From Actinomycetes bacterium (GTDB taxonomy: Bacteria > Actinomycetota > Acidimicrobiia > Acidimicrobiales > Ilumatobacteraceae): a stretch of DNA of 64,000 nucleotides. The stretch is taken from NCBI GenBank assembly GCA_025360105.1, contig JANYCT010000055.1, positions 1 through 64,000 on the forward strand. Direction: 5' to 3'. The notes below the pieces were generated by a model. The model was not told the DNA's origin. It searched no databases and saw nothing but the letters and a program-made list of their open reading frames with translations. Positions 16,612 to 26,851 of the stretch are shown here, piece by piece (position 1 is the first letter of the stretch; every line of letters starts with the position of its first letter). Both the position numbers and the translations under genes were made by a program.

Positions 16612-17388
16612 GCCGGAGCGCTGTACCAACGAACTGAGCCGGCGCGTGATTGCGCGAGGCGTGACTCCGGTCGCAACAGTGATGCCCTTGTACATGATCC
16701 CCGGAACCGATAGTGCCTTGCCCTTGGCCACGTCGGCCAGCCCACCGGCCGCCACGTCGTCGACGTTCAACCATGCGAAGTTGGGGAAACTCGATGCGTA
16801 CGAATCGGTGTTGCTCACGCTCTGGAACTCGGTCTTGGTGAGTCCGGGGCACAGCGCCGTCACATGCACGCCGGTGCCGCGCACCTCTTCGTGCAGGCTC
16901 TCGGTGAGGCTCGTGACAAAGGCCTTGGTGGCGGCGTACACGGCAAGGCGGGGCGCTGGTTGGAAGCTGGCCATGCTGCTCACGTTGAGCAGATAGCCGC
17001 GACCGCGCGGGATCATCACGCGCAGCGCGGCGTTCGACAGCGTCGTGAGCGCCTGCACGTTGAGGCCGATTTCGTCGTGGAGTCGATCGGGGTCTATCTC
17101 ATGGAACAGCCCCGACGTTCCGAAACCGGCGTTGTTGACCACGAGGTCGATGGGTTCGTCCGTGCTCAGCACCCGGGTCTGCACGGCGGCAAGGCCCTTG
17201 GTGGAGTTGAGGTCTGCGGTGAGCACTTCGAACCCTGTGTAGCGGGCCGCCAGCTCGTCGAGGCGATCGGTGCGGCGAGCGACCAACACCGTGGGCACTC
17301 CGGCCTGGCCGAGCAGGTGGGCCATGGCCTCGCCGATACCGCTGGACGCGCCGGTGAGCAAGGCGGACGTGAACGGGTATGTCTGCAT
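16606..17388 (-). CDS. Short-chain dehydrogenase/reductase (classical SDR)
   Basis: A 260-residue NAD(P)-dependent oxidoreductase. The cofactor motif TGASSGIG is near the N-terminus, followed by NNAG, the catalytic serine in LLNVSSMASF and the YAATK catalytic Tyr-Lys pair. An Arg pair in LVARRTDRL after the second strand suggests NADP(H) preference. ATG 17388 is preferred because GAAGG lies 5 nt upstream; GTG 17397 would place that SD inside the gene. It begins about 25 bp after atpC ends on the same strand, so it may be read through from the ATP synthase operon. Substrate unknown. Confidence 0.88.
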   Translation of the reverse strand: MQTYPFTSALLTGASSGIGEAMAHLLGQAGVPTVLVARRTDRLDELAARYTGFEVLTADLNSTKGLAAVQTRVLSTDEPIDLVVNNAGFGTSGLFHEIDPDRLHDEIGLNVQALTTLSNAALRVMIPRGRGYLLNVSSMASFQPAPRLAVYAATKAFVTSLTESLHEEVRGTGVHVTALCPGLTKTEFQSVSNTDSYASSFPNFAWLNVDDVAAGGLADVAKGKALSVPGIMYKGITVATGVTPRAITRRLSSLVQRSGE

Positions 17389-17414
17389 GACCTTCACCCT
17401 ATTGGGTGTTTGGG

Positions 17415-17840
17415 CTAGTGGTTCGTCGCAGAGGTACCGGCAAGACCGCCGGTTGCATTGAGACGCGCATGCGCCCGTGACAGTGCGGCAGCAGCTTCGA
17501 CATCATGTTCGCGGCGCAGCGCTTCCTCGGCAGCGTCCTTCGCGCGCAGCGCGCGAACGCGGTCGATCTGCTCGCCGATCTCGGCAACGTCGGACAAGAT
17601 GTTGACCTTGTTGTTGCTGACTTCCACGAAGCCACCGTGCACAGCAACATCGACGATGCTGCCATCTTCCATGTAGAGGCGCGTATGGCACTCGGTGAGC
17701 GCACCGAGGAACGGTGCATGACCAGCAAGGAACGCAATCTCACCCGAGCCGAGCGTGCGCGTGATGACCTGCGTGGCCTCGCCGGTGAAGAGAACCCTCT
17801 CCGGCGAGACAACGCTCACGGTCATCGTGGCGGCACTCAT
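17415..17840 (-). CDS. atpC: ATP synthase F1 subunit epsilon
   Basis: A 141-residue subunit of the central stalk that couples rotation and restrains ATP hydrolysis. The N-terminal beta-sandwich shows VSVVSPERVLFTGEA, GEIAFLAGHAPFLGALT and VAVHGGFVEVSNNKVNIL, all conserved in the family. The C-terminal helical pair is Ala/Arg-rich. It is the last F1 gene, starting 2 bp after atpD ends. Confidence 0.95.
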   Translation of the reverse strand: MSAATMTVSVVSPERVLFTGEATQVITRTLGSGEIAFLAGHAPFLGALTECHTRLYMEDGSIVDVAVHGGFVEVSNNKVNILSDVAEIGEQIDRVRALRAKDAAEEALRREHDVEAAAALSRAHARLNATGGLAGTSATNH

Positions 17841-17842
17841 GA

Positions 17843-19303
<1,461 letters not shown>

Positions 19304-19322
19304 CTACTCGTCTTCTTCGAAT

Positions 19323-20270
19323 TCAGGCGTGTGCGTCAGCTCGGTCGAGATCATCGATGTCGACGTAGCGAACGTTTTTGGTCTTGCTGGACCCGAGGGC
19401 CTCGGCACCACTGACGATCTCCATGATCTCGGTGGTGATCGAGTCCTGACGGGCTCGGTTCATGATGCGGGCGAGGCTCTTGATGAGCTCTTCCGCGTTG
19501 TCGGTAGCGCTCTTCATCGCACGTTGGCGGAATGCATGCTCGCTGGCAGCGGCGTTGAGCAATGCTGCGTAGATACGAGCTTCCACGTAGCGGGGCAGCA
19601 GGGTTTCCAGAATCGTGCCGGGATCTGGCTCGAACTCGTAGTCGCCGACGGCGGCGGGCTTGGCATCGCCGATGACGGATTCGGTCTCGAGCGGCACCAG
19701 CGGACGCAGCACGACTTCTTGGCTACCCGCAGAGATGAAGCGGGTGTACACGAGCAGCACCTTGTCGACTTCGCCGCTCTGGAACAGCTCGATCACGTGC
19801 TTGCCGATCGTTCGAGCGTGATCGTAGGTGGGGTTCTCGCTGAAGCCGCCGAAGGTGGCGTTGCGGTTGTAACCACGGAAGCGGAAGTAATTGTCGGCCT
19901 TACGGCCAACGGCGACGATCTCGTAGCCGAGGCCGTTGAGCACATCGGCTTTGATCTCGCCCTCGGCGGCGCGCTGCACACCGGTGTTGTAACCGCCGCA
20001 CAGACCACGGTCGGCGCTGATGACGACGTAGCAGGTGTTCTTGATCTCACCGCGACCGGCAAGCAGAGGCGAACCCCGGCCCGCACCCGCTGCAGCGAGA
20101 TCTCTGACGACCTCGGTGATCTGATCGCTGTAGGGCACGGCTGCCTGCACCCGCTGCTGCGCCTTGACAATGCGCGACGCGGCGATGAGTTCCATGGCGC
20201 GCGTGATCTTCTTCGTTGCCTGGACGCTGCGAATGCGTCCGCGAAGAATGCGCTCCTGACCTCCGGCCAT
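19323..20270 (-). CDS. atpG: ATP synthase F1 subunit gamma
   Basis: Rotor shaft subunit of 315 residues. The N-terminal helix RGRIRSVQATKKITRAMELI and the C-terminal helix with AMKSATDNAEELIKSLARIMNRARQ are the conserved coiled-coil that turns within alpha3beta3. SADRGLCGGYNTGV is the conserved Rossmann-like core motif. It is slightly longer than E. coli gamma (287), with added sequence in the middle domain and a short tail. It begins 5 bp after atpA. Confidence 0.96.
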   Translation of the reverse strand: MAGGQERILRGRIRSVQATKKITRAMELIAASRIVKAQQRVQAAVPYSDQITEVVRDLAAAGAGRGSPLLAGRGEIKNTCYVVISADRGLCGGYNTGVQRAAEGEIKADVLNGLGYEIVAVGRKADNYFRFRGYNRNATFGGFSENPTYDHARTIGKHVIELFQSGEVDKVLLVYTRFISAGSQEVVLRPLVPLETESVIGDAKPAAVGDYEFEPDPGTILETLLPRYVEARIYAALLNAAASEHAFRQRAMKSATDNAEELIKSLARIMNRARQDSITTEIMEIVSGAEALGSSKTKNVRYVDIDDLDRADAHA

Positions 20271-20275
20271 CTAGA

Positions 20276-21886
20276 TCACTCCGTTGCCAGGGTTTTGTCG
20301 CTGTGTGCTTCGCCCACCACGCCGGCATCGGTGGCGGTGGGGTCGGCCGCACGTGCGGCGGCGGCGTCGGCATCGGCCGACTGGAACTGGGTCTTGAACG
20401 CAGCGACGAGGTCGCCGAGTTCAGTCGGCACATCGGCCTTCGGGTTCGACCGCATGCCCGCAAGCACGCCGGCATTGCGGGTACGCATGAACTCGAGCAG
20501 ACCAGTTTCGAAACGGCGCACATCGGCCACGGGCAGATCGTCGAGATAGCCCTTCGTGCCGGCGAACACCACAACGACTTGTTCTTCGACGGGCATCGGG
20601 CTGTTGAGCGGCTGCTTGAGCAACTCGACGAGGCGGTAGCCACGCTCGAGCTGGGCTTTGGAGATGGCGTCGAGTTCGGAACCGAATGTGGCAAACGCCT
20701 CGAGCTCGCGGAACTGGGCGAGGTCGAGCTTGAGCGTGCCGCTCACGGTCTTCATTGCCTTGATCTGCGCCGCGCCACCGACTCGGCTCACCGAGATGCC
20801 CACGTCGACCGCCGGGCGCACGCCCGACTTGAACAGGTTGTCCTGCAGGTACACCTGACCATCGGTGATGGAGATCACGTTGGTGGGGATATACGCCGAG
20901 ACGTCGCCTGCTTTTGTCTCGATCACCGGCAACGCGGTGAGCGAACCAGCACCGCGCTCGTCGCTGAGCTTGGCGGCACGCTCGAGCAGGCGGCTGTGGA
21001 GGTAAAACACGTCGCCGGGGTAGGCCTCGCGGCCCGGTGGGCGGCGCAGCAAGAGCGACACCTGGCGATAGGCCTCGGCCTGCTTGGAGAGGTCGTCGTA
21101 CACGATCAGCGCGTGCTCACCGTTTTCCATCCAGTGCTGACCCATCGCGCAACCGCCGTATGGGGCGAGGTACTTGAAGGGTGCGGGCTCGCTCGCAGGA
21201 GCGGCGACCACGACGGTGTATTCCATCGCGCCGTACTGGCGGAGGGTCTCCACAGTCTGGGCGATGGTAGAACCCTTCTGCCCGATGGCGACGTAGATGC
21301 ACTTCACGCCGAGGCCACGCTGGTTGATGATGGCGTCGACGGCGACGGTGGTCTTGCCGGTCTTGCGATCGCCGATGATCAGCTGACGCTGGCCACGGCC
21401 GATGGGGGTCATTGCGTCGATCGACTTGATGCCGGTCTGTAGCGGCTCATGCACGGGCTTGCGGCCCATGATGCCGGGCGCCTGGATCTCGACGCGGCGC
21501 TGGATGGCACCGACGAGATCGCCCTTGCCGTCGATGGGTACACCAAGAGCGTTCACCACGCGACCCAGCAGCGCGTCGCCAACCGGCACGGCGAGGATGC
21601 GGCCGGTTGCCTTCACGGGCTGGCCTTCCTCGATGGCGTCGGCGTTACCGAGCACCACTGCACCGATGGAGTGCTCGTCAAGGTTGAGGGCCAGGCCCAC
21701 CGAACCATCGGCGAACTCGAGCAGCTCGTTCACGCCGCAGTCGGGCAGGCCGGTGACGCGAGCGATACCGTCACCCACTTCGGCAACGCGACCCACGGTG
21801 CGGGCTTCGAGCGAGGGCTCGAAACCCTCGAGATTCTTTTTCAGTGCTGCGGCAATGTCGCCGGCGCTCAACGTGAGCTCTGCCAT
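20276..21886 (-). CDS. atpA: ATP synthase F1 subunit alpha
   Basis: Non-catalytic nucleotide-binding subunit (536 residues). Walker A is GDRKTGKTT (172-180). The N-terminal [20 protein letters not shown], the central [23 protein letters not shown] and [14 protein letters not shown] are typical. The C-terminus is extended by an Ala-rich acidic tail ([20 protein letters not shown]) not seen in E. coli but common in actinobacteria. It starts about 30 bp after atpH and ends 5 bp before atpG. Confidence 0.97.
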   Translation of the reverse strand: MAELTLSAGDIAAALKKNLEGFEPSLEARTVGRVAEVGDGIARVTGLPDCGVNELLEFADGSVGLALNLDEHSIGAVVLGNADAIEEGQPVKATGRILAVPVGDALLGRVVNALGVPIDGKGDLVGAIQRRVEIQAPGIMGRKPVHEPLQTGIKSIDAMTPIGRGQRQLIIGDRKTGKTTVAVDAIINQRGLGVKCIYVAIGQKGSTIAQTVETLRQYGAMEYTVVVAAPASEPAPFKYLAPYGGCAMGQHWMENGEHALIVYDDLSKQAEAYRQVSLLLRRPPGREAYPGDVFYLHSRLLERAAKLSDERGAGSLTALPVIETKAGDVSAYIPTNVISITDGQVYLQDNLFKSGVRPAVDVGISVSRVGGAAQIKAMKTVSGTLKLDLAQFRELEAFATFGSELDAISKAQLERGYRLVELLKQPLNSPMPVEEQVVVVFAGTKGYLDDLPVADVRRFETGLLEFMRTRNAGVLAGMRSNPKADVPTELGDLVAAFKTQFQSADADAAAARAADPTATDAGVVGEAHSDKTLATE

Positions 21887-21916
21887 GTCGTTTCCGTTTC
21901 CTATGGTGCCGGGCTC

Positions 21917-22444
21917 TTAGAGCCGGGCCTTCAACTGGTCGAGGCGGGTACGGACGCTGCCGTCAATGACGGTGTCGCCCACAGTGGCGACGATTCCTCC
22001 GAGCACGGAAGGATCGACGACAACTTTCAGGTTCACCTGCTTGCCGGTGGCGTTTGCCAGAGCGGCAGCAAGGCGGATTTGCTGTTCGGAGGTGAGCGCC
22101 ACAGCACTGCGAACCTCGGCAACTTCGAGGTTCTTGGCGCTACTCGCGCGCTGCACCAACTGATCGATGATGGCGGGGAGGTCGCGACCGCGACCCGTGC
22201 CCACCACCATGCTCACCAGCTGAGTGGTGGTGGAGGTTGCCTTGCCGCCGAGCAGATCTTCGACAATGGCCTGACGCTTGGCGGCAGGGATCATGTCGTC
22301 GGTGAGCGCGCTGCGCAATGCCTCACTGCCCTCGTAGCTGCGGGCAAAACGGAACAACTCGTCTTCGACCTCGTCGAGCGAGCCTTCGGCGCGGGCGATC
22401 TCGAACAGAGCCCGGGCGTAGCCTTCGATACGTGCGTCGCTCAT
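21917..22444 (-). CDS. atpH: ATP synthase F1 subunit delta
   Basis: Stator subunit (OSCP family) joining alpha to the b stalk. The 175-residue length is the normal bacterial delta size, unlike the b-delta fusion of mycobacteria. Seen are IEGYARALFEIARAEGSLDEV at the N-terminus and the family motif LGGIVATVGDTVIDGSVRTRL at the C-terminus. Its ATG overlaps the atpF stop by 4 bp. Confidence 0.94.
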   Translation of the reverse strand: MSDARIEGYARALFEIARAEGSLDEVEDELFRFARSYEGSEALRSALTDDMIPAAKRQAIVEDLLGGKATSTTTQLVSMVVGTGRGRDLPAIIDQLVQRASSAKNLEVAEVRSAVALTSEQQIRLAAALANATGKQVNLKVVVDPSVLGGIVATVGDTVIDGSVRTRLDQLKARL

Positions 22445-23016
22445 GCGGAGGCACCTACTTTCTGGATGAATGCCTCGATGAGATCCTGATGCGTTGCGCC
22501 GTCGATGGACTCGGCAACGGCACGCTCTGCCGCGCTGGCAGACAGACGGGCAATCTCGCCGCGCAGCTCATCGGCACTGCGACCCTTGGCGGTCTCGATG
22601 TCGGCAATGGCACGAGCCTTCATCTCGGCGACCTCGGTCTCGAGGCGGCTGCGGCCGTCGGCCAACATCGCTTCGGCCTGTGCGGCAGCTTCGGCGAGCA
22701 GACGCTCGCGCTCAGCGCCGATGTCGCCCTTGGCCTGACGAATGTCGGCGGCCTCGGTGGCGGCACTGGCCTTGTCGCCTGCTGCATCGTCGAGTTCTTT
22801 TTGGATGCGAGCGGTGCGAGCAGCCATGCCCTTCTTCATTGCCGGCCCGGCGAATTTGACCAGCAGCGCAAAGATGATGAGCGAGGCAGCGATGCCGTAG
22901 ATCAGCTCGGCGCGCTCTGGCCAGATCCACGAACTGGTGGTGATGCCCTGGCTGTCCTGATGCGGCGGCTCGGTGCCGCTGGCAACGAGATGCGCGATAC
23001 GAATGAGTGCGTTCAT
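22441..23016 (-). CDS. atpF: ATP synthase Fo subunit b
   Basis: A 191-residue peripheral-stalk subunit. A membrane segment at about 37-58 (AELIYGIAASLIIFALLVKF) is followed by a long Ala/Glu/Arg-rich coiled-coil (KKGMAARTARIQKELDDAAG onward) that binds delta at its end. The N-terminal 35 residues are periplasmic and unusually polar. It overlaps both neighbours by 4 bp: the second b-type gene upstream and atpH downstream. Confidence 0.92.
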   Translation of the reverse strand: MNALIRIAHLVASGTEPPHQDSQGITTSSWIWPERAELIYGIAASLIIFALLVKFAGPAMKKGMAARTARIQKELDDAAGDKASAATEAADIRQAKGDIGAERERLLAEAAAQAEAMLADGRSRLETEVAEMKARAIADIETAKGRSADELRGEIARLSASAAERAVAESIDGATHQDLIEAFIQKVGASA

Positions 23017-23726
23017 CGTGTTGCCCCGGCTCCCATGACGTCGGCGACGACCCGATTGACGAGCGTTACATCAGGGCGCTTACCCACCGCGAGCTCGATG
23101 GCCCGCCCACTCACATCGGCGACGGCTGATTCGATCTGCGACTGCACGGCGAGTCGTGCCGCGTCGTTCTCGGCTGCCGCGGCGTTGCGGTGCTCGGCGA
23201 TCTCGGCGTTGACAACTGCGAGGCGAGCAGTGCGCTCGGTCTCAAGTGTCTGACGCACGGCGTCGATGTGTGCGGCCGCTTCGGCCTTCACACCTGCGAG
23301 TTGCGCTTCATAGCCGGCTACTTCAGCCTTGGCGGCTGAGCGTGTGGCCTCGGCACCTTCGTGATCGGAGCGGATGCCCGCGTAGCGAGCGTCCATGCCC
23401 TTCTTCAGCCGGGGGAACAGCCAAAAGCGCATGAGTACGGCAAAGACCACGAATGATCCGCCGCCCCAGGCCACTTCTTTGAGCTCGGGCGCGATCGGGC
23501 TCGGGCCCGGCTTGACGACTTCACCTGAAATCGGCACAGCTGAAATCGGCACAGCTGAAATCGGCACCGCTGAAATCGGCACAGCCGAAATGGGCACCGC
23601 TGAAATCGGCTGAGCGTCGGTTGAGGTTGTCTGTTCTGCAGTGGGGTTCGCCGGCACGGTGGTGTCACTCTTGACGAGGTGAACCGTGAACGCCGAACCC
23701 GACTGGATGACGACGGCTGTCAGCAC
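23013..23726 (-). CDS. Second b-type ATP synthase stalk subunit (b'-like) with pentapeptide-repeat N-terminus
   Basis: A 237-residue homologue of subunit b between atpE and atpF. The membrane segment is at about 88-105 (GGGSFVVFAVLMRFWLFPRL), followed by KKGMDARY and a long coiled-coil like that of AtpF. Before the membrane helix is a roughly 70-residue Ser/Thr/Pro-rich leader with five copies of ISAVP (41-65), which no standard b subunit has. Two different b-type genes suggest a heterodimeric b/b' stalk, as in cyanobacteria and phototrophs. GTG 23726 is taken as start, 35 bp after atpE; a shorter protein starting nearer the helix has no evident start codon. Confidence 0.85.
   Translation of the reverse strand: MLTAVVIQSGSAFTVHLVKSDTTVPANPTAEQTTSTDAQPISAVPISAVPISAVPISAVPISAVPISGEVVKPGPSPIAPELKEVAWGGGSFVVFAVLMRFWLFPRLKKGMDARYAGIRSDHEGAEATRSAAKAEVAGYEAQLAGVKAEAAAHIDAVRQTLETERTARLAVVNAEIAEHRNAAAAENDAARLAVQSQIESAVADVSGRAIELAVGKRPDVTLVNRVVADVMGAGATR
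23532..23606 (-). repeat. Five tandem 15-bp units encoding ISAVP
   Basis: Five consecutive 15-bp units (plus-strand form CGGCACAGCTGAAAT) with one or two base differences, in frame with the second b-type subunit. The unit length is a multiple of three, so slippage would change copy number without breaking the frame. A degenerate sixth unit (ISGEV) follows. Confidence 0.9.
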
Positions 23727-23761
23727 GTCAGCTCCTTGTGGGAGTGGGTGGACGGATGGAT

Positions 23762-24073
<312 letters not shown>

Positions 24074-24835
24074 TTAGTGCTCGGCGTGAGTCGAGCTGCC
24101 GATGTAGACGGCGGTGAGAATGGTGAAGATGTAGGCCTGCAGGAACACCACGAGCACTTCGAACGCAGTGAGGAACACCAACATGAAGAACGGCAAGATG
24201 CCGCCGATGTTGAGCAGCGGTACGTGGGTCTTGGCTTCGAACATCGCCTCGCTGAGCAACGCGAACGTGACGAGCAAAATGTGCCCAGCAAGCATGTTGG
24301 CGAAGAGTCGCACGGTGAGCGAGAGCGGGCGCACGATGATGGTGGAGAAGAACTCGATGAGCCCCACTAGTGGCTTCAGTGCCACCGGCACGCCGGGGGG
24401 CCACAGCAGGTTGGTGAAGTAGCGGATCTTCTGGTGCTTCAGGCCGGTGCCGATGAACACGATCCACACGAGCAGCGACAAGAACAGCGGGATCGCAATG
24501 CGCGCCGTTGCGGGCATCTGGATGATGGGCACGATGCCTGTGGAGTTACAGAGCAGAATGAAGATGAACAGGCTCAACAGGAACGGGGTCCAGGGCAGGC
24601 CCTCTTTACCCATCGTCTGCATGATGACGCTGTCTTCGATGAACTCGACCGAGGTCTCGGCGAGGTTGCGGATGCCCGTGGGAGCGACCGCGGCGTCCTT
24701 GCTACCGGCGAGGAGGAACACGAGGCTGCCGATGATCGCTGCCGCGACAGCGATCAGCGAGATCTTGTTGAACGAGTTGGTGAGATCTTGCCAGCGCAGG
24801 ATTTCGTTAATGGGTGGAAATTCAAGACCCAACAC
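24074..24835 (-). CDS. atpB: ATP synthase Fo subunit a
   Basis: A 253-residue membrane subunit providing the proton half-channels. The essential Arg is in LSLTVRLFANMLAGHILL. Other conserved parts are FIEDSVIMQTMGKEGLPW, LLCNSTGIVP and the last helix FEVLVVFLQAYIFTILTAVYI. GTG 24835 is chosen because AGAGGA lies about 11 nt upstream and the protein then begins just before the first amphipathic stretch; TTG 24832 is possible. Longer in-frame sequence upstream overlaps atpI and is rejected. Confidence 0.94.
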   Translation of the reverse strand: MLGLEFPPINEILRWQDLTNSFNKISLIAVAAAIIGSLVFLLAGSKDAAVAPTGIRNLAETSVEFIEDSVIMQTMGKEGLPWTPFLLSLFIFILLCNSTGIVPIIQMPATARIAIPLFLSLLVWIVFIGTGLKHQKIRYFTNLLWPPGVPVALKPLVGLIEFFSTIIVRPLSLTVRLFANMLAGHILLVTFALLSEAMFEAKTHVPLLNIGGILPFFMLVFLTAFEVLVVFLQAYIFTILTAVYIGSSTHAEH

Positions 24836-24852
24836 AGTTGATTCCGTTCCTC

Positions 24853-25299
24853 TCAGTGCGAACGAGATGGTTTGAGGCCGGGGTGAGCCAGCGAGGCAGC
24901 AACGTACTTCAGTTCCCAGGCCAAGAGACCGAGGTGCGACACGATGATGGTCAATCCGAGGGCTGGACGCGAAATCCAACCGGCATCTTTCACCAGAAAC
25001 ACGGCGAGGAAAAGCACGCCGAGCCGGATGAGGTACCCAAACAGGATGGCACCCATCATGAGTCCGAGCGAAATGCGCGCGGTCACAGCGATGAGGCCGG
25101 CGGCAACCGCAAAGTTCACGAGCACGAGCGCGAGGGCGTACGCCGACGACGACACACCGGCCATGCCCCAGATCACACCACACAGGGCCACGAGTACTGG
25201 GCCGACGATGAGACCGCGACGAATCATGTCGCGAGACACCTCGACCTCGGGTGCGGCGCCGTCGAGACGGGTGACCATGGGTGACGGCGTATTCGTCAT
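24853..25299 (-). CDS. atpI: AtpI-like membrane protein of the ATP synthase operon
   Basis: A 148-residue protein with four hydrophobic segments (LIVGPVLVALCGVIWGM, ALALVLVNFAVAAGLIAV, GLMMGAILFGYLIRLGVLFL, LGLTIIVSHLGLLAWEL). Position before atpB and the four-helix layout fit the ATP synthase I-chain, thought to help c-ring assembly. Sequence conservation in this family is low, so placement rests mainly on synteny. ATG 25299 overlaps the preceding stop as TGATG. Confidence 0.75.
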   Translation of the reverse strand: MTNTPSPMVTRLDGAAPEVEVSRDMIRRGLIVGPVLVALCGVIWGMAGVSSSAYALALVLVNFAVAAGLIAVTARISLGLMMGAILFGYLIRLGVLFLAVFLVKDAGWISRPALGLTIIVSHLGLLAWELKYVAASLAHPGLKPSRSH

Positions 25300-25583
25300 C
25301 ACCGGACGGCGGACTTTCCCTGACGCGACGTAACGCGACGTTCCGCTTCGAGCTGCTTCATGCGAGCGTCGTAGCCGTACCACATGCTCGCGAACTGCCC
25401 GACCAACGCGAGCACGACCATGATGATCATGAACACCGGCTTGGTACCGAGCCAACGGTCAAGGGCATACCCGACGCCGAGGAACATCAGCACGAGAATG
25501 GCGAACTCCATACCGCGGCCGACGCCTTCATTGGCGTTGCTGCGGGTGCTGGGCTTGACGCGTTTGCGGGCGAGGAGGTCCAT
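25299..25583 (-). CDS. AtpZ/AtpI-type small membrane protein
   Basis: A 94-residue protein with two hydrophobic helices (MEFAILVLMFLGVGYALDRW and FMIIMVVLALVGQFASMWYG) and basic ends. The GVGYALDRWLGTKP motif between the helices is typical of the AtpZ group (AtpI/AtpZ superfamily), which with AtpI is linked to magnesium or calcium transport and ATP synthase assembly. It overlaps the following atpI-like gene by one base and follows wecA by about 65 bp. Confidence 0.75.
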   Translation of the reverse strand: MDLLARKRVKPSTRSNANEGVGRGMEFAILVLMFLGVGYALDRWLGTKPVFMIIMVVLALVGQFASMWYGYDARMKQLEAERRVTSRQGKSAVR

Positions 25584-25648
25584 GTCGAGAAGGGCGCATC
25601 CCGAGCCAGCGACGCCGATGTCGAGAAGCTTGTGAACGCGAGAACAAT

Positions 25649-26812
25649 CTAGCCGCTCGTTTCCAATTTCTCCAATTCGGAGTCACTGTTCGCGCCATTT
25701 TGGGCACGGCTCTTTCGGGCCTGCGGGTGCAGCACCGTGAACAGTCCGAGACCCAGTGCCAAGACGCCGAGTGTTGCCAGTGTGGCGCCACCGGTGGTGA
25801 ACACCGGATAAAGCACGAACGCCGACAGTAGCGCCGTCCACAACCACAAGATCAGGACGGCGCGACGCTGACCATGACCGAGATTCATCAGGCGGTGATG
25901 GAGATGCCCCTTATCGGCCGCAGCCAGGCTCTGGCGTCGGGTGGCACGTCGAACGATGGCGAACAACGTGTCGACAATCGGCACGCCGAGGATGAACAAC
26001 GGGATGAACAACGGCGCAAAGAAGAAGTACGACTGACCGAAACGCTGCTGTGTGACGGGATCGGCCCTACCACCCACGACGCTGGTGGCCGCGGCCATGA
26101 GCAGACCCAGCAGCAGTGCCCCGCTATCCCCCATGAAGATCTTGGCTGGGTTGAAGTTGTGCGGCATGAAGCCCAAACAAATGCCCACGGTGATGATGCA
26201 CACGAGGGGCGCGATGCTGTCGCGGGTGAGCACACCCTGGTTCTGCAGCTCGGTGCTGTACAAAAAGAACGCGCCCGCCGCGATTGCCACGATGCCGGCT
26301 GCCAGACCGTCGAGGCCGTCGATGAGGTTGATCGCCTGACTCATGCCGAGCAGCCACACGATCGTCACCAACGGCACCCACTCGTCGGCGAGCACGAACA
26401 CGTCGACCAACGGAACGCGGAAGTAGAACATCGTGACGCCGTAGTAGACCAATGCCATACCCGCAAATACGGTGCCGACCACCTTCGCCGGCGCCGAGAT
26501 ATCGCGCACGTCGTCGATGAGCCCAACGACGAACATGATCGTGGCTGCAACGAGAACACCACGCGGTTCGGAGTTGCGCGAGTACAGCGGATCGAACGAG
26601 TTCATCAACCGGCTGAGGGTGAGCGCGATCACAAAGCCCGCATACATCGCGATGCCACCGACGTCGGGAGTGGGCACCGTGTGGACGCGCCGCTCGTCGG
26701 GCGGGACCACCCAATCGAGTCGTCGGGCCACTTTGGCCACCAGCGGCGTGAGCACAAAGGTCGCGCCTGCCGCGCAGCCGCCCACGATGATGTAGGCAGC
26801 GGTATCTGGCAT
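25649..26812 (-). CDS. wecA: Undecaprenyl-phosphate GlcNAc-1-phosphate transferase (WecA/Rfe-like)
   Basis: A polytopic membrane enzyme of 387 residues that moves a sugar-1-phosphate from a UDP-sugar to a polyprenyl phosphate, the first lipid-linked step of arabinogalactan or other wall-glycan synthesis. Visible are RRVHTVPTPDVGGIAMY, the metal-binding GLIDDVRD, NLIDGLDGLAAG, FMGDSGALLLG and the cytosolic HLHHRLMNLGH. The HLHHR loop marks the WecA rather than the MraY branch. The wecA-atp order matches other actinobacteria (rfe upstream of atpB). About ten helices are expected. Confidence 0.93.
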   Translation of the reverse strand: MPDTAAYIIVGGCAAGATFVLTPLVAKVARRLDWVVPPDERRVHTVPTPDVGGIAMYAGFVIALTLSRLMNSFDPLYSRNSEPRGVLVAATIMFVVGLIDDVRDISAPAKVVGTVFAGMALVYYGVTMFYFRVPLVDVFVLADEWVPLVTIVWLLGMSQAINLIDGLDGLAAGIVAIAAGAFFLYSTELQNQGVLTRDSIAPLVCIITVGICLGFMPHNFNPAKIFMGDSGALLLGLLMAAATSVVGGRADPVTQQRFGQSYFFFAPLFIPLFILGVPIVDTLFAIVRRATRRQSLAAADKGHLHHRLMNLGHGQRRAVLILWLWTALLSAFVLYPVFTTGGATLATLGVLALGLGLFTVLHPQARKSRAQNGANSDSELEKLETSG

Positions 26813-26851
26813 CGGGATGACGTTAGTTCGGCGGATGCGTGACTGGTGCCG

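Noticed and set aside
24836-25183. N-terminal extension of atpB
   Set aside because: It lies within the atpI-like gene and reads as Arg-rich shadow sequence; subunit a starts at GTG 24835.
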